56,451 bases of DNA from Photobacterium pectinilyticum (GCF_024357955.1 NZ_JANEYT010000032.1:1-56451); one strand, 5' to 3'; positions 25,059-34,477 are shown, numbered from the stretch's first letter. Notes: generated by a model from the sequence alone, not told the origin. Numbers and translations are program-made.

Positions 25059-25538
25059 TTACTCTCCTTGTAAGACGGTAATGAGTATATTGGCATTTTC
25101 AGGAACGGCACTAACAGGCGCGTACGCTATGCCGTTAGGGTTATCGTTTAGCCACTCAATGATATCTCGGATGTCATCGCTGCTAAGCTCTTCTGGTGGG
25201 GTGCCTTTCCCTGAAAATGATAGGCTTGCCCAATAGCCATTCATCTGCGACACCGACTTTCCCAATAACATATTGTAGAACTCTTCCCGGTGTATCGATT
25301 TTTCTGGTAAATCCACCAATACAATTTTGATGCTACCGTTAAGTTTTTTGGTTTTTCCCTTATACAGCATCCTAGCCTTACTTTTGGTAAGTGCAGGGAT
25401 ATCACTATTTAATGAAAAAACAGCAAACTCGATATCTTTAGTATTGTCGTCGCCATAGGCTGGCAATGTTATTATTGGCAATAGTGTCAATAATAATGTG
25501 AAAGACAATAAGTTTTTTAAAGTCAATCCTTTGATCAT
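25059..25538 (-). CDS. Small periplasmic PstS-like (PBP superfamily) protein
   Basis: The 159-residue protein has a signal peptide (LLSFTLLLTLLPIITLPAYG) and a mature part of about 130 residues. FAVFSLNSDIPALTKSKARMLYKGK and NGIAYAPVSAVPENANI resemble one lobe of phosphate ABC substrate-binding proteins. It is too short for a full two-lobe transporter component. I therefore infer a sensor or accessory protein, possibly feeding the neighbouring kinase. The start at ATG 25538 is preferred; ATG 25565 is an alternative. It is upstream of the porin gene in a two-gene operon. Confidence 0.65.
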   Translation of the reverse strand: MIKGLTLKNLLSFTLLLTLLPIITLPAYGDDNTKDIEFAVFSLNSDIPALTKSKARMLYKGKTKKLNGSIKIVLVDLPEKSIHREEFYNMLLGKSVSQMNGYWASLSFSGKGTPPEELSSDDIRDIIEWLNDNPNGIAYAPVSAVPENANILITVLQGE

Positions 25539-25640
25539 TGATTTAGTTCCATCATTCGTTCCCATACCTGCTATAAATGTTAGTAGACATTGACGTTAGT
25601 ACAAATATACAAAATTGGATTTTTTGATCAAGGTGAGGTT

Positions 25641-28403
25641 ATGGGGCTGCTTAATCGGTTTTCGATAAAATTTAGGCTGATTTCTCTTGTTGTTCTGCCA
25701 CTTACATTTTCTGGTTTGTTTGCTGTGATAGAGATTTCAGGCTTATTTGATAAGGTCTCTTCATTAAATACATTAATGGCAAGGATGGAATTGCTGAAAG
25801 CGAATTCACAGTTTTCGAATGTAATCCATGAATTAAAAATAAATAAGCTTTCTGGTACTGAAAATAATGAAACAGCAAATCTTTCTCTTGAACAGGCATC
25901 ACACTATTCAGCGTTAATTCCAAAAGCATTCCCAAATGTTGATTCCACCGAGCAACTATCTTCCAGTGCTGAAATGAAAGATTTGATCGCCGAGTATGAA
26001 TTTGTCGAACCGCTAGATATTAATGATTGGTCTGATTGGGGGTTTGATCTCCTTATACATAATTTGGTATCGCTTGAAAGGGCGCCGCTGAATGTGGCTG
26101 ATCCCAATATTGAGCAAAAGCTATCAGTTTTGTACCAACTTCAATGGTTACAACTTTGGGCTCAGCAGGAAAACTGGTATATCCGTATCATTGCCAATCA
26201 ACCAGAACAAGCGGAAGAGTACAAGGAACAATTAGATACGATAATCGAAAGGCAGCAATTGATCATCGAAAGGTATTTATCCGTCAACGCCACGCCAACA
26301 CAGATTGAACTACTCCGAACAATATTTGCAAACCCCGTTTTTGCCACAAGTTACCAATTACGCGCAAGTATCTTTTCAAATTCATTTTCTGGATTTACCC
26401 AAAGCGATTCGTTTTCAGCATTGGATCAACGATATACATTGATTCAGTTTGTGGTGACTAGTATTAGTCGCGAATTAGCCCAAGATATACAGAACAGTAT
26501 CAGTCAATCTAAGAGGTTGATTTGGTTATATTCTTTTGTGATTTCGCTTTCTGTCGTAATGATGATTTGGCTTGGGGTAAACTTAATCAGACGCATAGGC
26601 TCATATCTACACCGGGTTCTCAAATCAATGTCATTGTTGGAAACCAGCAGCAATGATCATTCCGCTGCCAAAATTAAGGTTGATGGGAAGGATGAGTTTA
26701 CGATCTTCAGTCATCAGTTAAATGGCATGATTGAGGAGCGAATTGAAAATCATAACAAGCTGATTGTTGCCAAAGACGAAGCTGAAAAAGCCAACTTAGC
26801 GAAAAGTTCTTTTTTGGCGAATATGTCTCATGAAATACGCACTCCGCTTAACGGCATTATTGGTATGTCCGGTATTTTAGCCGATACAGACTTGTCACCC
26901 TCACAAATCGAGTACTTACAGACCATTGAAACGTCTTCTCAGACCTTGCTGCTACTTATCAATGATATTTTGGATTTATCAAAAATAGAATCGGGTAACT
27001 TGATATTGGCTGCGAGCGAAAGCAGGGTTGATGAGGTTGCATACGATACGATGACCGTTGTACTTGCTAAGGCTGCAGCCAGCAAACTTAACCTCGACGT
27101 GAAATTAGCCCCAGGCTTGCCGTCGATGGTTATTTTGGATGAGCACCGTTTACGGCAAGTATTGATGAACTTGGCGTCGAATGCCGTGAAGTTTACCCAA
27201 GAGGGTGGGGTGACTCTAGAGATCGATTGTATCCAGCACCAGGATGGTCGTGCCCAGCTTAACTTCTCCATGATAGATACAGGTATTGGTATTGAGAAAG
27301 ACAAGCAAGCGCAGGTGTTTGCACCATTTATTCAGGAAGATAGCTCCATTACACGTCAATTCGGAGGTACAGGGTTAGGTTTAGCTATCTGTCGTCAGTT
27401 AGTTGAACTCATGGGGGGGCAATTAGCCCTAGAGTCAGAAAAAGGGGTTGGTAGTCGCTTTTACTTCAGCCTAGACGTAGAAGTATGCGAAACACATGAT
27501 AGTTCGTTGAATGCCTTGAAAGCCCTAAGGGGGTTAGTACTTGGGGCTAATAAGAGCGCGAAGTACCGAGTGGATAGTGAGTGTAAAGCATTGGGGATGC
27601 AAGTGCAGTCAGCTGATGTTGCTGATCTATCAGACAAGCAGGAAAACGATTTTGATGTCATTTTTTACTGTCAGCAGAATATTAAGCAAACCACGTATGA
27701 TCTTGGCTTGATTAAATCACTGATGCCGAAATTGAATATCATACTGTGCATAGACCACCGTGATGAACAACATGATTTCGGTAATCTGATATCGGGTATT
27801 GTAACCCTGCCTTTCTTTGGTAAGCGTTTAGTTAAGACGATTAACAGAGCCCTTGTGGCGAAAAAAGCGGATTCTTCGAACCAACGAGCAGACTTTGTTG
27901 CAGAAGAACAAACGGCGTCAAATACACTTGGAGTTGGCAGCATTCCATCGAATCATACTCAATCTGTTCAAGCTCCCGGCGTTGAGGCATCAGATTCTGA
28001 TAAGCCTCGGGTTCTGATCGTTGAGGATAACGCTGTTAACCAAAAAGTCGCGAGTTTGTTTTTGAAGAAAGCGGGTTATCAATTTGATATAGCAAACAAC
28101 GGGCAAGAGGCCGTGGATAAGGTGAAAGACGGTAATAGATACTATGCCATTTTAATGGACTGTATGATGCCTGTTATGGACGGCTTTACCGCGACACAGG
28201 CTATCCGTGAGTTGGAAAAAGAAACAGGCCAGCCAAGCCTGCATATTATCGCCCTTACTGCCAGTGTGCTCGATGACGACATTTCGAAGTGTTATGAAGT
28301 AGGCATGAATGATTATGTTGCCAAACCATTTAAAAAAGACACTTTGTTAGAGAAACTGGAGACGTTTAAACAGACTGAAGGGGTTGAAGACCAAGCGGTA
28401 TAA
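25641..28403 (+). CDS. Hybrid sensor histidine kinase with C-terminal receiver domain
   Basis: The protein has about 920 residues. The N-terminal membrane helix is at 12-32, followed by a large, mostly helical periplasmic domain (about 33-290, NIT-like in character). The second helix is near 293-315 and a short HAMP-like linker follows. The HisKA domain has phospho-accepting His397 in [16 protein letters not shown], then the HATPase with N and G boxes ([34 protein letters not shown]). A degenerate receiver-like region at about 645-745 precedes a full receiver with Asp840 ([13 protein letters not shown]) and the conserved Lys in KPFKKD. There is no HPt domain, so it must signal to a separate one. 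ATG 25641 follows AGGTGAGG. Confidence 0.9.
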   Translation: MGLLNRFSIKFRLISLVVLPLTFSGLFAVIEISGLFDKVSSLNTLMARMELLKANSQFSNVIHELKINKLSGTENNETANLSLEQASHYSALIPKAFPNVDSTEQLSSSAEMKDLIAEYEFVEPLDINDWSDWGFDLLIHNLVSLERAPLNVADPNIEQKLSVLYQLQWLQLWAQQENWYIRIIANQPEQAEEYKEQLDTIIERQQLIIERYLSVNATPTQIELLRTIFANPVFATSYQLRASIFSNSFSGFTQSDSFSALDQRYTLIQFVVTSISRELAQDIQNSISQSKRLIWLYSFVISLSVVMMIWLGVNLIRRIGSYLHRVLKSMSLLETSSNDHSAAKIKVDGKDEFTIFSHQLNGMIEERIENHNKLIVAKDEAEKANLAKSSFLANMSHEIRTPLNGIIGMSGILADTDLSPSQIEYLQTIETSSQTLLLLINDILDLSKIESGNLILAASESRVDEVAYDTMTVVLAKAAASKLNLDVKLAPGLPSMVILDEHRLRQVLMNLASNAVKFTQEGGVTLEIDCIQHQDGRAQLNFSMIDTGIGIEKDKQAQVFAPFIQEDSSITRQFGGTGLGLAICRQLVELMGGQLALESEKGVGSRFYFSLDVEVCETHDSSLNALKALRGLVLGANKSAKYRVDSECKALGMQVQSADVADLSDKQENDFDVIFYCQQNIKQTTYDLGLIKSLMPKLNIILCIDHRDEQHDFGNLISGIVTLPFFGKRLVKTINRALVAKKADSSNQRADFVAEEQTASNTLGVGSIPSNHTQSVQAPGVEASDSDKPRVLIVEDNAVNQKVASLFLKKAGYQFDIANNGQEAVDKVKDGNRYYAILMDCMMPVMDGFTATQAIRELEKETGQPSLHIIALTASVLDDDISKCYEVGMNDYVAKPFKKDTLLEKLETFKQTEGVEDQAV

Positions 28404-28432
28404 CTGAATTTGACGTAATTATCCCGCTGGCT

Positions 28433-28450
28433 TGTAAGAGATCTCTCACA
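28433..28450. promoter_or_regulatory. GacA/VarA (UvrY) box upstream of the CsrB-type RNA
   Basis: TGTAAG-AGATCT-CTCACA matches the GacA-family consensus TGTAAG-N6-CTTACA with one mismatch. It is an 18-bp inverted repeat about 170 bp ahead of the RNA, the distance typical for csrB promoters. The right half also forms the left arm of the terminator hairpin behind the kinase gene. Confidence 0.7.
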
Positions 28451-28466
28451 AAGTAGTGAGATTTTT
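28440..28466 (+). terminator. Terminator of the hybrid kinase gene
   Basis: The stem TCTCAC / GTGAGA has a 6-base loop and is followed by T5. It overlaps the GacA/VarA-type box. Confidence 0.6.
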
Positions 28467-28604
28467 ATATTTATGCATGCCAGCGTTTTTTTTTGCTAAT
28501 TGTTGAATACTTTTAAATCAAGCTCTTATAGGTGTTTTGTTGTATAGGGATGAAGTGGACATAAAAAATGTGATCTTTGACGGTTGTTTAGAATCTCAGT
28601 TCAC

Positions 28605-29013
28605 GTAATCTTAACTGCGTCGGAAGGAACTGACGGAACGGAACAGGAAAGAGGCCAAGGATGTTGGCACCCTCAGGATGAGGGCGGTGAATCAGGATGA
28701 TTTATCGAACAGGGACTGTGAAGGGAATATCGAACGGAAACGATACAGTAAGTAGGATACTTACTAGTCAGGACGACAGAAATGGACCACTTCAGGATGA
28801 AGTTAGGGACACCTCCAGGATGGAGAAGAGAGTCGAGACAGGAAGAATCGACGGGTCAAGGCGAGACCAATAGGACATGTCCAGGACGGATATAAAAGGG
28901 AAGCGCTGAAGGATACAGCTTTATCATGGAGTGATGCAGGGAGCACTATAGTAGCCGGATTGCTGCATGTAAGACCAAAGGGCGCGACGAAAGTCGCGCC
29001 CGCTCTTTTTTTG
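28605..29013 (+). ncRNA. csrB: CsrB-family regulatory RNA (sequesters CsrA)
   Basis: About 400 bp without an ORF carry more than twenty GGA motifs, many as AGGA or AGGAT in short hairpin loops (for example TCAGGATGA three times, CCAGGATGG and CCAGGACGG). This is the hallmark of CsrB/CsrC RNAs, which titrate the translational regulator CsrA. It ends in a strong terminator (28980-29013). Upstream is a GacA/VarA box and candidate promoter elements (TTGACG at 28577, TAGAAT at 28589, TAATCT at 28606), so the 5' end is uncertain within about 20 bases. Vibrios carry several paralogous copies, and I cannot say which one this is. Confidence 0.9.
28980..29013 (+). terminator. Rho-independent terminator of the CsrB-type RNA
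   Basis: GGGCGCGAC-GAAA-GTCGCGCCC forms a perfect 9-bp stem with a stable tetraloop and is followed by a T-rich tail. Confidence 0.93.
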
Positions 29014-29025
29014 TATCTAAAAATG

Positions 29026-30168
29026 CTATTGAGCCAGCGCTGTTGGCTTGGTTCGCAAACTCACCATCAACATGTAAATGGCTGTTGTAAGTAGCACCGC
29101 AAAGAAAAAACCAGTCAACCCCGTTTCTGTATGCATCAAGTAATTCGCCGCAACTGGACCAAAAGCCGAACCCACACTGTAACTAAACAGCATAATTTGC
29201 GTAGCAGACACAATCGAAGCCGATTCTAACCCGTCACAAGCTAGCGTAATCGCAATCGGATATAGCGCAAATGCCGACATACCCAGCAGAGCCAAAGCCA
29301 TCACTTGAACTCCGTAGCTGTTATCTAGGTGAACTAAGCCCATGGCAAATACGCCTAACAGGCTCACCAATGCCAGCAGCAGTGTCTTCGGTATTCGACA
29401 GGACAACTTACTAAGCACAGGCTGAATACTCATACCACCTAATACTGTTGCTGCCAATAAACTACCTACCTGCTCTAGATTGCTGGTTGCTGCTCTTAGT
29501 GCTAGTGGCAATAAACCATAGATAGAGCCCATTACAATACCCGACACAAGACAGCCAATTAATGCTGGTTTGCTGAGTGCCAGGATTTGCTGCAAGCTTA
29601 AGCTAACATGCTCCTCTTGGGCTGGGTTTGCTTGCTTGGCGGTCATTGCTGGAATCATGGCGACTAGAAGTAAAGTGACCGTAGCAATAAATGGCAAAGA
29701 TCCACTGGCACCAATTAAACCAATACCGAACTGACCTACCGTGGTACCGCCATACAATGCTGTCATATACAGGCCGAGGTTCTTCGCCCGCTCTTCTTTG
29801 CTATCGCCAATCAGTAGCCATGATTCAATGACGACAAAGATCCCGGCAACCGCAAAACCTGCGACAAACCGGCTTGCCATCCACAGGCCAAGCGTTGAAG
29901 TCAGCCCCATGAAAGCAACAGAAGCAGCAAGGATTGCAACGAACCCCATAAATGCTATTCGGTGTCCTACTTTTTTAATCACGGCAGCAAGCAAGCCGAA
30001 ATAATATATGCTTGCTAGCCAACCTGCTGCGGCATTCGGTATGTGGTGGTTAACCAAAGTTAGAGGCAACACACTCATAAAATACCCTGAGGCAACGGCA
30101 AAAATAGTCAGACCTAATATTGGAACCCAAACTGGACTCTTAACAGGCGTTGTAGCGTGCTCAATCAC
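29026..30168 (-). CDS. MFS transporter, YcaD-like
   Basis: The protein has about 380 residues and twelve predicted helices. Its layout matches YcaD-type major facilitator proteins: a short N-terminus, WMASRFVAGFAVAGIFVVIESWLL in helix 4-5 and a charged loop DSKEERAKNLGLYM. The cargo is unknown. The first candidate start is TTG 30189. GTG 30168 has GGAG 9 bases upstream and removes only seven residues, so I prefer it. The gene ends within 15 bp of the CsrB terminator, which faces it. Confidence 0.8.
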   Translation of the reverse strand: MIEHATTPVKSPVWVPILGLTIFAVASGYFMSVLPLTLVNHHIPNAAAGWLASIYYFGLLAAVIKKVGHRIAFMGFVAILAASVAFMGLTSTLGLWMASRFVAGFAVAGIFVVIESWLLIGDSKEERAKNLGLYMTALYGGTTVGQFGIGLIGASGSLPFIATVTLLLVAMIPAMTAKQANPAQEEHVSLSLQQILALSKPALIGCLVSGIVMGSIYGLLPLALRAATSNLEQVGSLLAATVLGGMSIQPVLSKLSCRIPKTLLLALVSLLGVFAMGLVHLDNSYGVQVMALALLGMSAFALYPIAITLACDGLESASIVSATQIMLFSYSVGSAFGPVAANYLMHTETGLTGFFFAVLLTTAIYMLMVSLRTKPTALAQ

Positions 30169-30189
30169 TACAGTGATCTCCAAAAGCAA

Positions 30190-30746
30190 AGTTAATACTT
30201 ACCGTTTAAAAGAGGTAAACGGCAGAAAGGTGAAATACCCAAGCGATTTTTAGACATTTGGGAACAGTTGGGTTTATAGCTGTTCGTGCAATGATCTCGG
30301 CAGAGAAAAGCCGCAAGAATTTTCGTTGGTCGGGAATATGGCGATAAAAGGTCAATGAGTAAAATGACTAATTCTAATGTGAAAAGCCACTCAGATTCAT
30401 CTGGCTAATGCGGGGTATTTATTACTTTGTTTGGTAATGTTAAGTGAACTCTTTATAATCATTTGTTTTATTTTTAATTTATTGAAAAAATTTGATTTTA
30501 ATGTTTAGTTTTCAAAGTTTAATTGTCAGTATGAATCGCTAAATCATTAGAGTGCTAACTAATTCGATGTTAACCATTTTATTACGTATTTGAATGATTA
30601 AAAGATGATATTTTTATTGTCTAGGTGAATATGTCGCTCTTTAGCGGTTTGAGGCTATGTTACAGCTTGGTGCAAGTCTTCACATTACTGGGGCAACGAT
30701 AGTGACTTCGTATACATAAAGTATTGATTTTAAATAGGCCAAAAAA
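30190..30746. other. Long AT-rich intergenic region upstream of the candidate small RNA
   Basis: About 560 bp with no gene. A promoter for the MFS gene should lie at the left end. A half-site resembling NtrC boxes (TTGGTGCA, 30667-30674) and the small dyad CTTG-GTG-CAAG (30666-30676) lie about 100 bp before the sRNA start. Confidence 0.4.
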
Positions 30747-30762
30747 TGGCAAGAATTGTGCT
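30747..30762 (+). promoter_or_regulatory. Sigma-54-type promoter element
   Basis: TGGCAAGAATTGTGCT has GG and GC separated by exactly 10 bases and matches the consensus TGGCACGRNNNTTGCW except at two positions. The predicted start is near 30773. Confidence 0.55.
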
Positions 30763-30772
30763 TTATCTAACA

Positions 30773-30905
30773 GGCAATCTGAAACTATTTATAATGAGGA
30801 TGGTTGCTGCCGATGGTACATATCCCCATGGAGCGTCAAGGTGCTTGGGTATATCACATCTTTTCAGGTACTACTCTCAGTAGCGGGGGAGTAGTACTTT
30901 TTTTG
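30773..30905 (+). ncRNA. Candidate sigma-54-dependent small RNA
   Basis: A sigma-54-type element and a strong terminator bound about 130 bp. The only frames inside lack ribosome binding sites; the longest ATG frame is a 29-codon one at 30794. The 3' end is a stem-loop followed by T7, the form favoured by Hfq-bound sRNAs. The size and promoter class resemble the Qrr and TfoR RNAs of vibrios. I see none of the Qrr core sequence I remember and cannot compare with TfoR, so identity is open. Confidence 0.5.
30866..30905 (+). terminator. Strong rho-independent terminator
   Basis: GGTACTACTC / GAGTAGTACT forms a 10-bp stem (one G-U pair) around a 12-base loop and ends in seven T residues. It is 18 bp from the end of the converging ligase gene and may help end that as well. 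Confidence 0.85.
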
Positions 30906-30922
30906 TTTGACGTCTTGAGTTT

Positions 30923-31834
30923 TTATGAATCTGGGCTGTTGCGTACTCGTAGATACCGTGCAAAGCGAGGAATCCCACTGTCAGTAAAACCATTGAAACG
31001 GTAATGAATAATTGAACCCAGAGGAGGTGGCGACTGCCTGTCATGGTCGCTAAAGCCTGTACCAATTTTAAATTTCTTATTTTCAGGTGTAACGACCCAG
31101 ACTGCTCCCATCTGCCCATGATATTTACCTTTGCCTGGTTCATACCCTACAACGACAGCTTCACTATCTTGGTAGGTTTTCAGTTTTATGAGTTGGTTAT
31201 TACGTCCCGGCTGGTACAGGTTGTCTTTGCGGTGCAGCATAACACCTTCACCATTTTTGGCCTCGATAGTATCTTGCAGGTGCTCTAATTCAGAGACATG
31301 GGTGATTTCGTATTGTGGTACCAATTGTATGTGTGGTTGATTTATGGATTGGATATGCATCTCAAGGGTTTTCAGCCTAGCTTCAAATGGTGTGGTCATG
31401 GAAGGAGAATCAAAAACCATGAATTTTACTTTCTGCCATTCTTTCTCGTTGGGTTGCTGGTCGCGAACGATACTGCTGACCAATTGAAACTGCTGATGGC
31501 CAACCCATAGTTCTCCTTCTAACCATATGTTATTGGGTAAGGCATCAATAAACCACAGTGGGGCAATGATTGGGTTACCTTGGCGGGTGACCAGTGATGT
31601 ACCGGTCCAAATGGCTCTTATCCCATCCAGTTTCTCACTGGCAAAGTAATGTTGTAGCTGGTCTTTGATGTCATTATTAAACGCTAAGGTTTCTATATTC
31701 ATACTGCTAGCGTGCATTAGCTCTTGGCTTATTGCGGTTGAAGCGAACACCGGATTAAAAGGGCTGATTGCAAATAAGATCATTGATGACAAAGAGCTCA
31801 GTTGTATGCGTGGCGGGAAAAGAGGAGGATTCAT
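30923..31834 (-). CDS. Periplasmic ATP-dependent DNA ligase (LigE type)
   Basis: The 303-residue protein has a signal peptide (SSMILFAISPFNPVFA) followed by a minimal ATP-dependent ligase. Motif I is KLDGIRA with the adenylated Lys68, EGELWVG follows as motif III, EGVMLHRKD is motif IV, and IKLKTYQDSEAVVVGY is motif V. A small OB domain completes it. Such exported ligases occur in many Vibrio, Haemophilus and Neisseria species and are proposed to repair DNA during natural uptake. The open frame extends to 31993, but ATG 31834 has AAGG 9 bases upstream and begins the signal peptide. Confidence 0.88.
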   Translation of the reverse strand: MNPPLFPPRIQLSSLSSMILFAISPFNPVFASTAISQELMHASSMNIETLAFNNDIKDQLQHYFASEKLDGIRAIWTGTSLVTRQGNPIIAPLWFIDALPNNIWLEGELWVGHQQFQLVSSIVRDQQPNEKEWQKVKFMVFDSPSMTTPFEARLKTLEMHIQSINQPHIQLVPQYEITHVSELEHLQDTIEAKNGEGVMLHRKDNLYQPGRNNQLIKLKTYQDSEAVVVGYEPGKGKYHGQMGAVWVVTPENKKFKIGTGFSDHDRQSPPPLGSIIHYRFNGFTDSGIPRFARYLRVRNSPDS

Positions 31835-32107
31835 TGTTTGTGGCCTTATTAAGTGCGAAATAATAACCGAAACAATAGAGGTGGATAGTGCACTGACAAA
31901 AATATCATTGGTGATAGGCGCTTTGATATACGACGCATCAAGCATTTTTGACACCCCCAAAGTAGAGGTGTCAGTTTTTTTGTGAAGTGCCACCCTGTTT
32001 GGGTATGCCGATCATTATTTGCTGTTTTGTGATATTTTGTTGCATCCTGACATGGTAGGAATAGAATTGGACGTTTGTGCTTTTTGATAAAGAATTACGA
32101 CTTAGCC

Positions 32108-33169
32108 ATGTCAAATATCCAGCCTACGACTTTCTCTTTCCAGTGCCATGCTTTTTTCCTTCGAAAAGGGGTGACACTTTCACCACGAACCTATTTCATC
32201 CATGCAATGAGCTTTATGGCGTTGGGTTTGTTTTCCTCACTTCTCATCGGCTCGATATTGAATACAGTTGGGATCAAATTTGCCATCCCTTTGTTTACAG
32301 ATACCCTTTGGCCATTGGCGCAGCAAATGACAGGACCAGCAATCGCTGTTGCTGTGGCCTATGCCCTAAAAGCGCCACCGTTGGTAATGTTTTCTGTAAC
32401 AACGGTTGGAGCCGCTGGGGCAATGCTAGGTGGCCCTGTCGGGGCATTTGTGTCGGCATTGATTGCAATTGAGCTTGGTAAATTGGTCGCGAATGAAACC
32501 AAAGTCGATATACTGGTTACGCCCGCGATTACCATGGTGAGTGGCGTCATGGTCGGAACCTTAATTGGGCCATATATCGGACAGTTCATGACTTCGCTTG
32601 GTGATCTCATCATGTCAGCCACACTTTTACAGCCATTTTTGATGGGAGTCGCTGTGGCTGTTTTGATGGGGATGGCGTTAACTCTCCCGATCAGCAGTGC
32701 TGCAATCGCCATTATGCTAAGCCTAAACGGCCTTGCCGCTGGAGCGGCGACGGTCGGATGCTGTGCTCAAATGGTTGGGTTTGCGGTCATGAGTTTCCGG
32801 GAAAACCGTTGGGCTGGAGTAATGGCGCAGGGGTTAGGAACCTCTATGCTGCAAATGCCGAATATTATTAAGAATTATAAAGTATGGATCCCAACTATTT
32901 TGACTTCAGCTATTCTTGGGCCAATCGCAACGACTATATTTGAATTAGAGAATACACCTCTCGGCGCCGGTATGGGAACATCTGGTTTTGTTGGTCAAAT
33001 ACAGAGTTTTATTGCCCTTGAAGGGGCTAACTGGGACAGCATGACGATGTACAGCGTTATACTATTGATGCACTTTGTGCTCCCTGCGATACTGACATTG
33101 GCATTTTCTGAGTTGTTCAGAAAGGCGGGATGGATCAAACCTGGTGATCTGACGTTGAATTTACAGTAG
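32108..33169 (+). CDS. PTS EIIC-like integral membrane permease (PfoR type)
   Basis: The protein has about 353 residues and nine to ten hydrophobic helices. Its glycine-rich membrane segments (VTTVGAAGAMLGGPVGAFVSALIAIELGKLVA, quoted only to show the character of residues ~85-115, are split here as VTTVGAAGAML and GGPVGAFVSAL) match the PTS_EIIC_2 / PfoR-like family. No EIIA or EIIB partner is in the window, so it may act as a stand-alone transporter or regulator. ATG 32108 is chosen; a TTG at 32075 is the longer choice, and neither has a strong ribosome binding site. It diverges from the ligase gene. Confidence 0.75.
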   Translation: MSNIQPTTFSFQCHAFFLRKGVTLSPRTYFIHAMSFMALGLFSSLLIGSILNTVGIKFAIPLFTDTLWPLAQQMTGPAIAVAVAYALKAPPLVMFSVTTVGAAGAMLGGPVGAFVSALIAIELGKLVANETKVDILVTPAITMVSGVMVGTLIGPYIGQFMTSLGDLIMSATLLQPFLMGVAVAVLMGMALTLPISSAAIAIMLSLNGLAAGAATVGCCAQMVGFAVMSFRENRWAGVMAQGLGTSMLQMPNIIKNYKVWIPTILTSAILGPIATTIFELENTPLGAGMGTSGFVGQIQSFIALEGANWDSMTMYSVILLMHFVLPAILTLAFSELFRKAGWIKPGDLTLNLQ

Positions 33170-33172
33170 TCC

Positions 33173-33220
33173 TATATATCTCAAGTAACTTAACAGCACC
33201 CAAGTTATTTAGGTATATAT
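33173..33220. repeat. Imperfect palindromic element related to the ATACCCAAG family
   Basis: TATATATCTCAAGTAACTT on the left mirrors AAGTTATTTAGGTATATA on the right with a few mismatches, around CAGCACCC. It lies straight after the permease gene and could fold as an mRNA hairpin. Confidence 0.5.
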
Positions 33221-33389
33221 AAATTTGTTAAAATTTGATTTAAGTCTGACATTGGTTTTCTCTATACTGGTAGTTTACCTCTTAGTACTAAAGGGGCTTA
33301 CTTCCCCCTAGTCTATAGGTTGATGGCGTACAAGGCTGTATTGCTACTCAGTAAAGGGAATATTTACCGAACTTTATGGATATTGTGAT

Positions 33390-34052
33390 ATGGCATCTTG
33401 GAAATTATCATTAGTCGCAGGGTTGGTGGTTGGTGGGTTGTTGACAACCGCTGTTTGGCACCGCTCGCCTAGCCCGAGCCCAGAAGAGTTCGCAGAACTT
33501 CAAATAAAAAACAAACAATTGACGACTGAAAAAGCGGCCGTTGAATTGAAGCTAGAGCAGCATCAAACACAAAGCGCTCTTGAGATTGAGCAGTTACGCA
33601 CCGAATTGAAAGCAACACAGCAAGTGATTGACGATCAGAAAATACAATTCGAGAAGCAAATCGCGGCGCTAACAACTGAACAGAAAACGCTGGTGGTGAA
33701 GAAGAAAAAACTTGATACCCAGGTTGTTAAGCTCACCAGTACTGCTGAACAACAAAAAGCGGTGTTGAATAATTCCAAGGTTTTGTATCAGCAGCAGTTG
33801 GAGCTGCAGAAGCAAATCAATGCGGCCAAGCTCGACGTCAAGAAAGCACAGCAGGTAGCGGCTGAGTTTAAACAAGCTTGTGATGAGTTTAAATCAGGAA
33901 CCGGTTGGAATTGGGTATCGCAAGCTGATTGTGATAAGTACGATGCCAGGCTTAAAGTCGTTGAAGATGAGCAAGCCCAGCTTGCCGCACTTGAGCAAGA
34001 GCTGGATTCATTGAATCAGCGGATTGAAATCGAAATCCCAAGACCAAAATAA
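33390..34052 (+). CDS. Membrane-anchored coiled-coil protein, unknown function
   Basis: The 220-residue protein has one N-terminal membrane helix (LSLVAGLVVGGLLTTAVW, residues 6-23). A charged coiled coil spans almost all of residues 35-210, broken by a short segment with two cysteines (QACDEF and QADCDKY) near 165-185. The cysteines may form a disulfide if the domain is periplasmic. I do not recognise a family. It is a single gene with its own terminator. The stretch 33221-33389 upstream has promoter-like AT-rich sequence and nothing else I can name. Confidence 0.6.
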   Translation: MASWKLSLVAGLVVGGLLTTAVWHRSPSPSPEEFAELQIKNKQLTTEKAAVELKLEQHQTQSALEIEQLRTELKATQQVIDDQKIQFEKQIAALTTEQKTLVVKKKKLDTQVVKLTSTAEQQKAVLNNSKVLYQQQLELQKQINAAKLDVKKAQQVAAEFKQACDEFKSGTGWNWVSQADCDKYDARLKVVEDEQAQLAALEQELDSLNQRIEIEIPRPK

Positions 34053-34059
34053 TGTATAG

Positions 34060-34091
34060 AAAGAGGCGAGCTAAGGCTCGCCTCTTTTTTT
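34060..34091 (+). terminator. Terminator after the coiled-coil gene
   Basis: AGAGGCGAGC / GCTCGCCTCT forms a 10-bp stem with a 4-base loop and ends in seven T residues. Confidence 0.92.
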
Positions 34092-34100
34092 GGAGTGTCT

Positions 34101-34424
34101 ATGGATAATCTTTTTGCCGCAATTCCGTCATCGTTACCTGATGAGTTGTTTGAAGATATTGTTAATACGGATTCGGTGAGGGTTGAGCGTATAGTCTCTC
34201 GTGGCCATGTGACTCCCGAAGGGGATTGGTACGATCAAGAGGAATGTGAATGGGTTATGGTGATGAAGGGGGGCGCTACAATCTTGTTTGAAGAGGGGAT
34301 GCGTGAGGTTCGCATGGAGCCCGGTGATCACCTTAATATCCCGGCCCACCAACGTCACCGAGTATCATGGACTGACCCAGCTCAGGATACAATATGGCTT
34401 GCGGTGTTTTATTCAGGGCATTGA
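34101..34424 (+). CDS. Small cupin-domain protein
   Basis: The 107-residue protein is a single cupin barrel. GGATILFEEGMREVRMEPGDHLNIPAHQRHRV carries the second cupin motif with metal-ligand-type histidines (shown as GDHLNIPAHQRHRV). The first motif is weak, with WYDQEECEWVMVMKGG in place of the usual GxHxH. Substrate and metal are unknown. TTGGAG precedes the ATG at 34101. The gene starts only 9 bp after the upstream terminator, so read-through or a promoter inside the upstream gene must drive it. Confidence 0.75.
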   Translation: MDNLFAAIPSSLPDELFEDIVNTDSVRVERIVSRGHVTPEGDWYDQEECEWVMVMKGGATILFEEGMREVRMEPGDHLNIPAHQRHRVSWTDPAQDTIWLAVFYSGH

Positions 34425-34477
34425 TATCACTATAAGCGGGATAGTCATCTGTGATGATATTCGGCTATGACTGTGTA

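Noticed and set aside
28605..29013. Repetitive GGA motifs as a possible CRISPR or satellite array
   Set aside because: The motifs are short, unevenly spaced and lie in a region ending with a terminator, and no repeat unit with constant spacer length is present. A CsrB-type RNA explains them.
30773..30905. Identity as a Qrr RNA
   Set aside because: The conserved Qrr core I remember does not appear; only promoter class and size are similar.
30804..31004. 66-codon ORF across the sRNA candidate
   Set aside because: It has no ribosome binding site, crosses a strong terminator and overlaps the end of the ligase gene.
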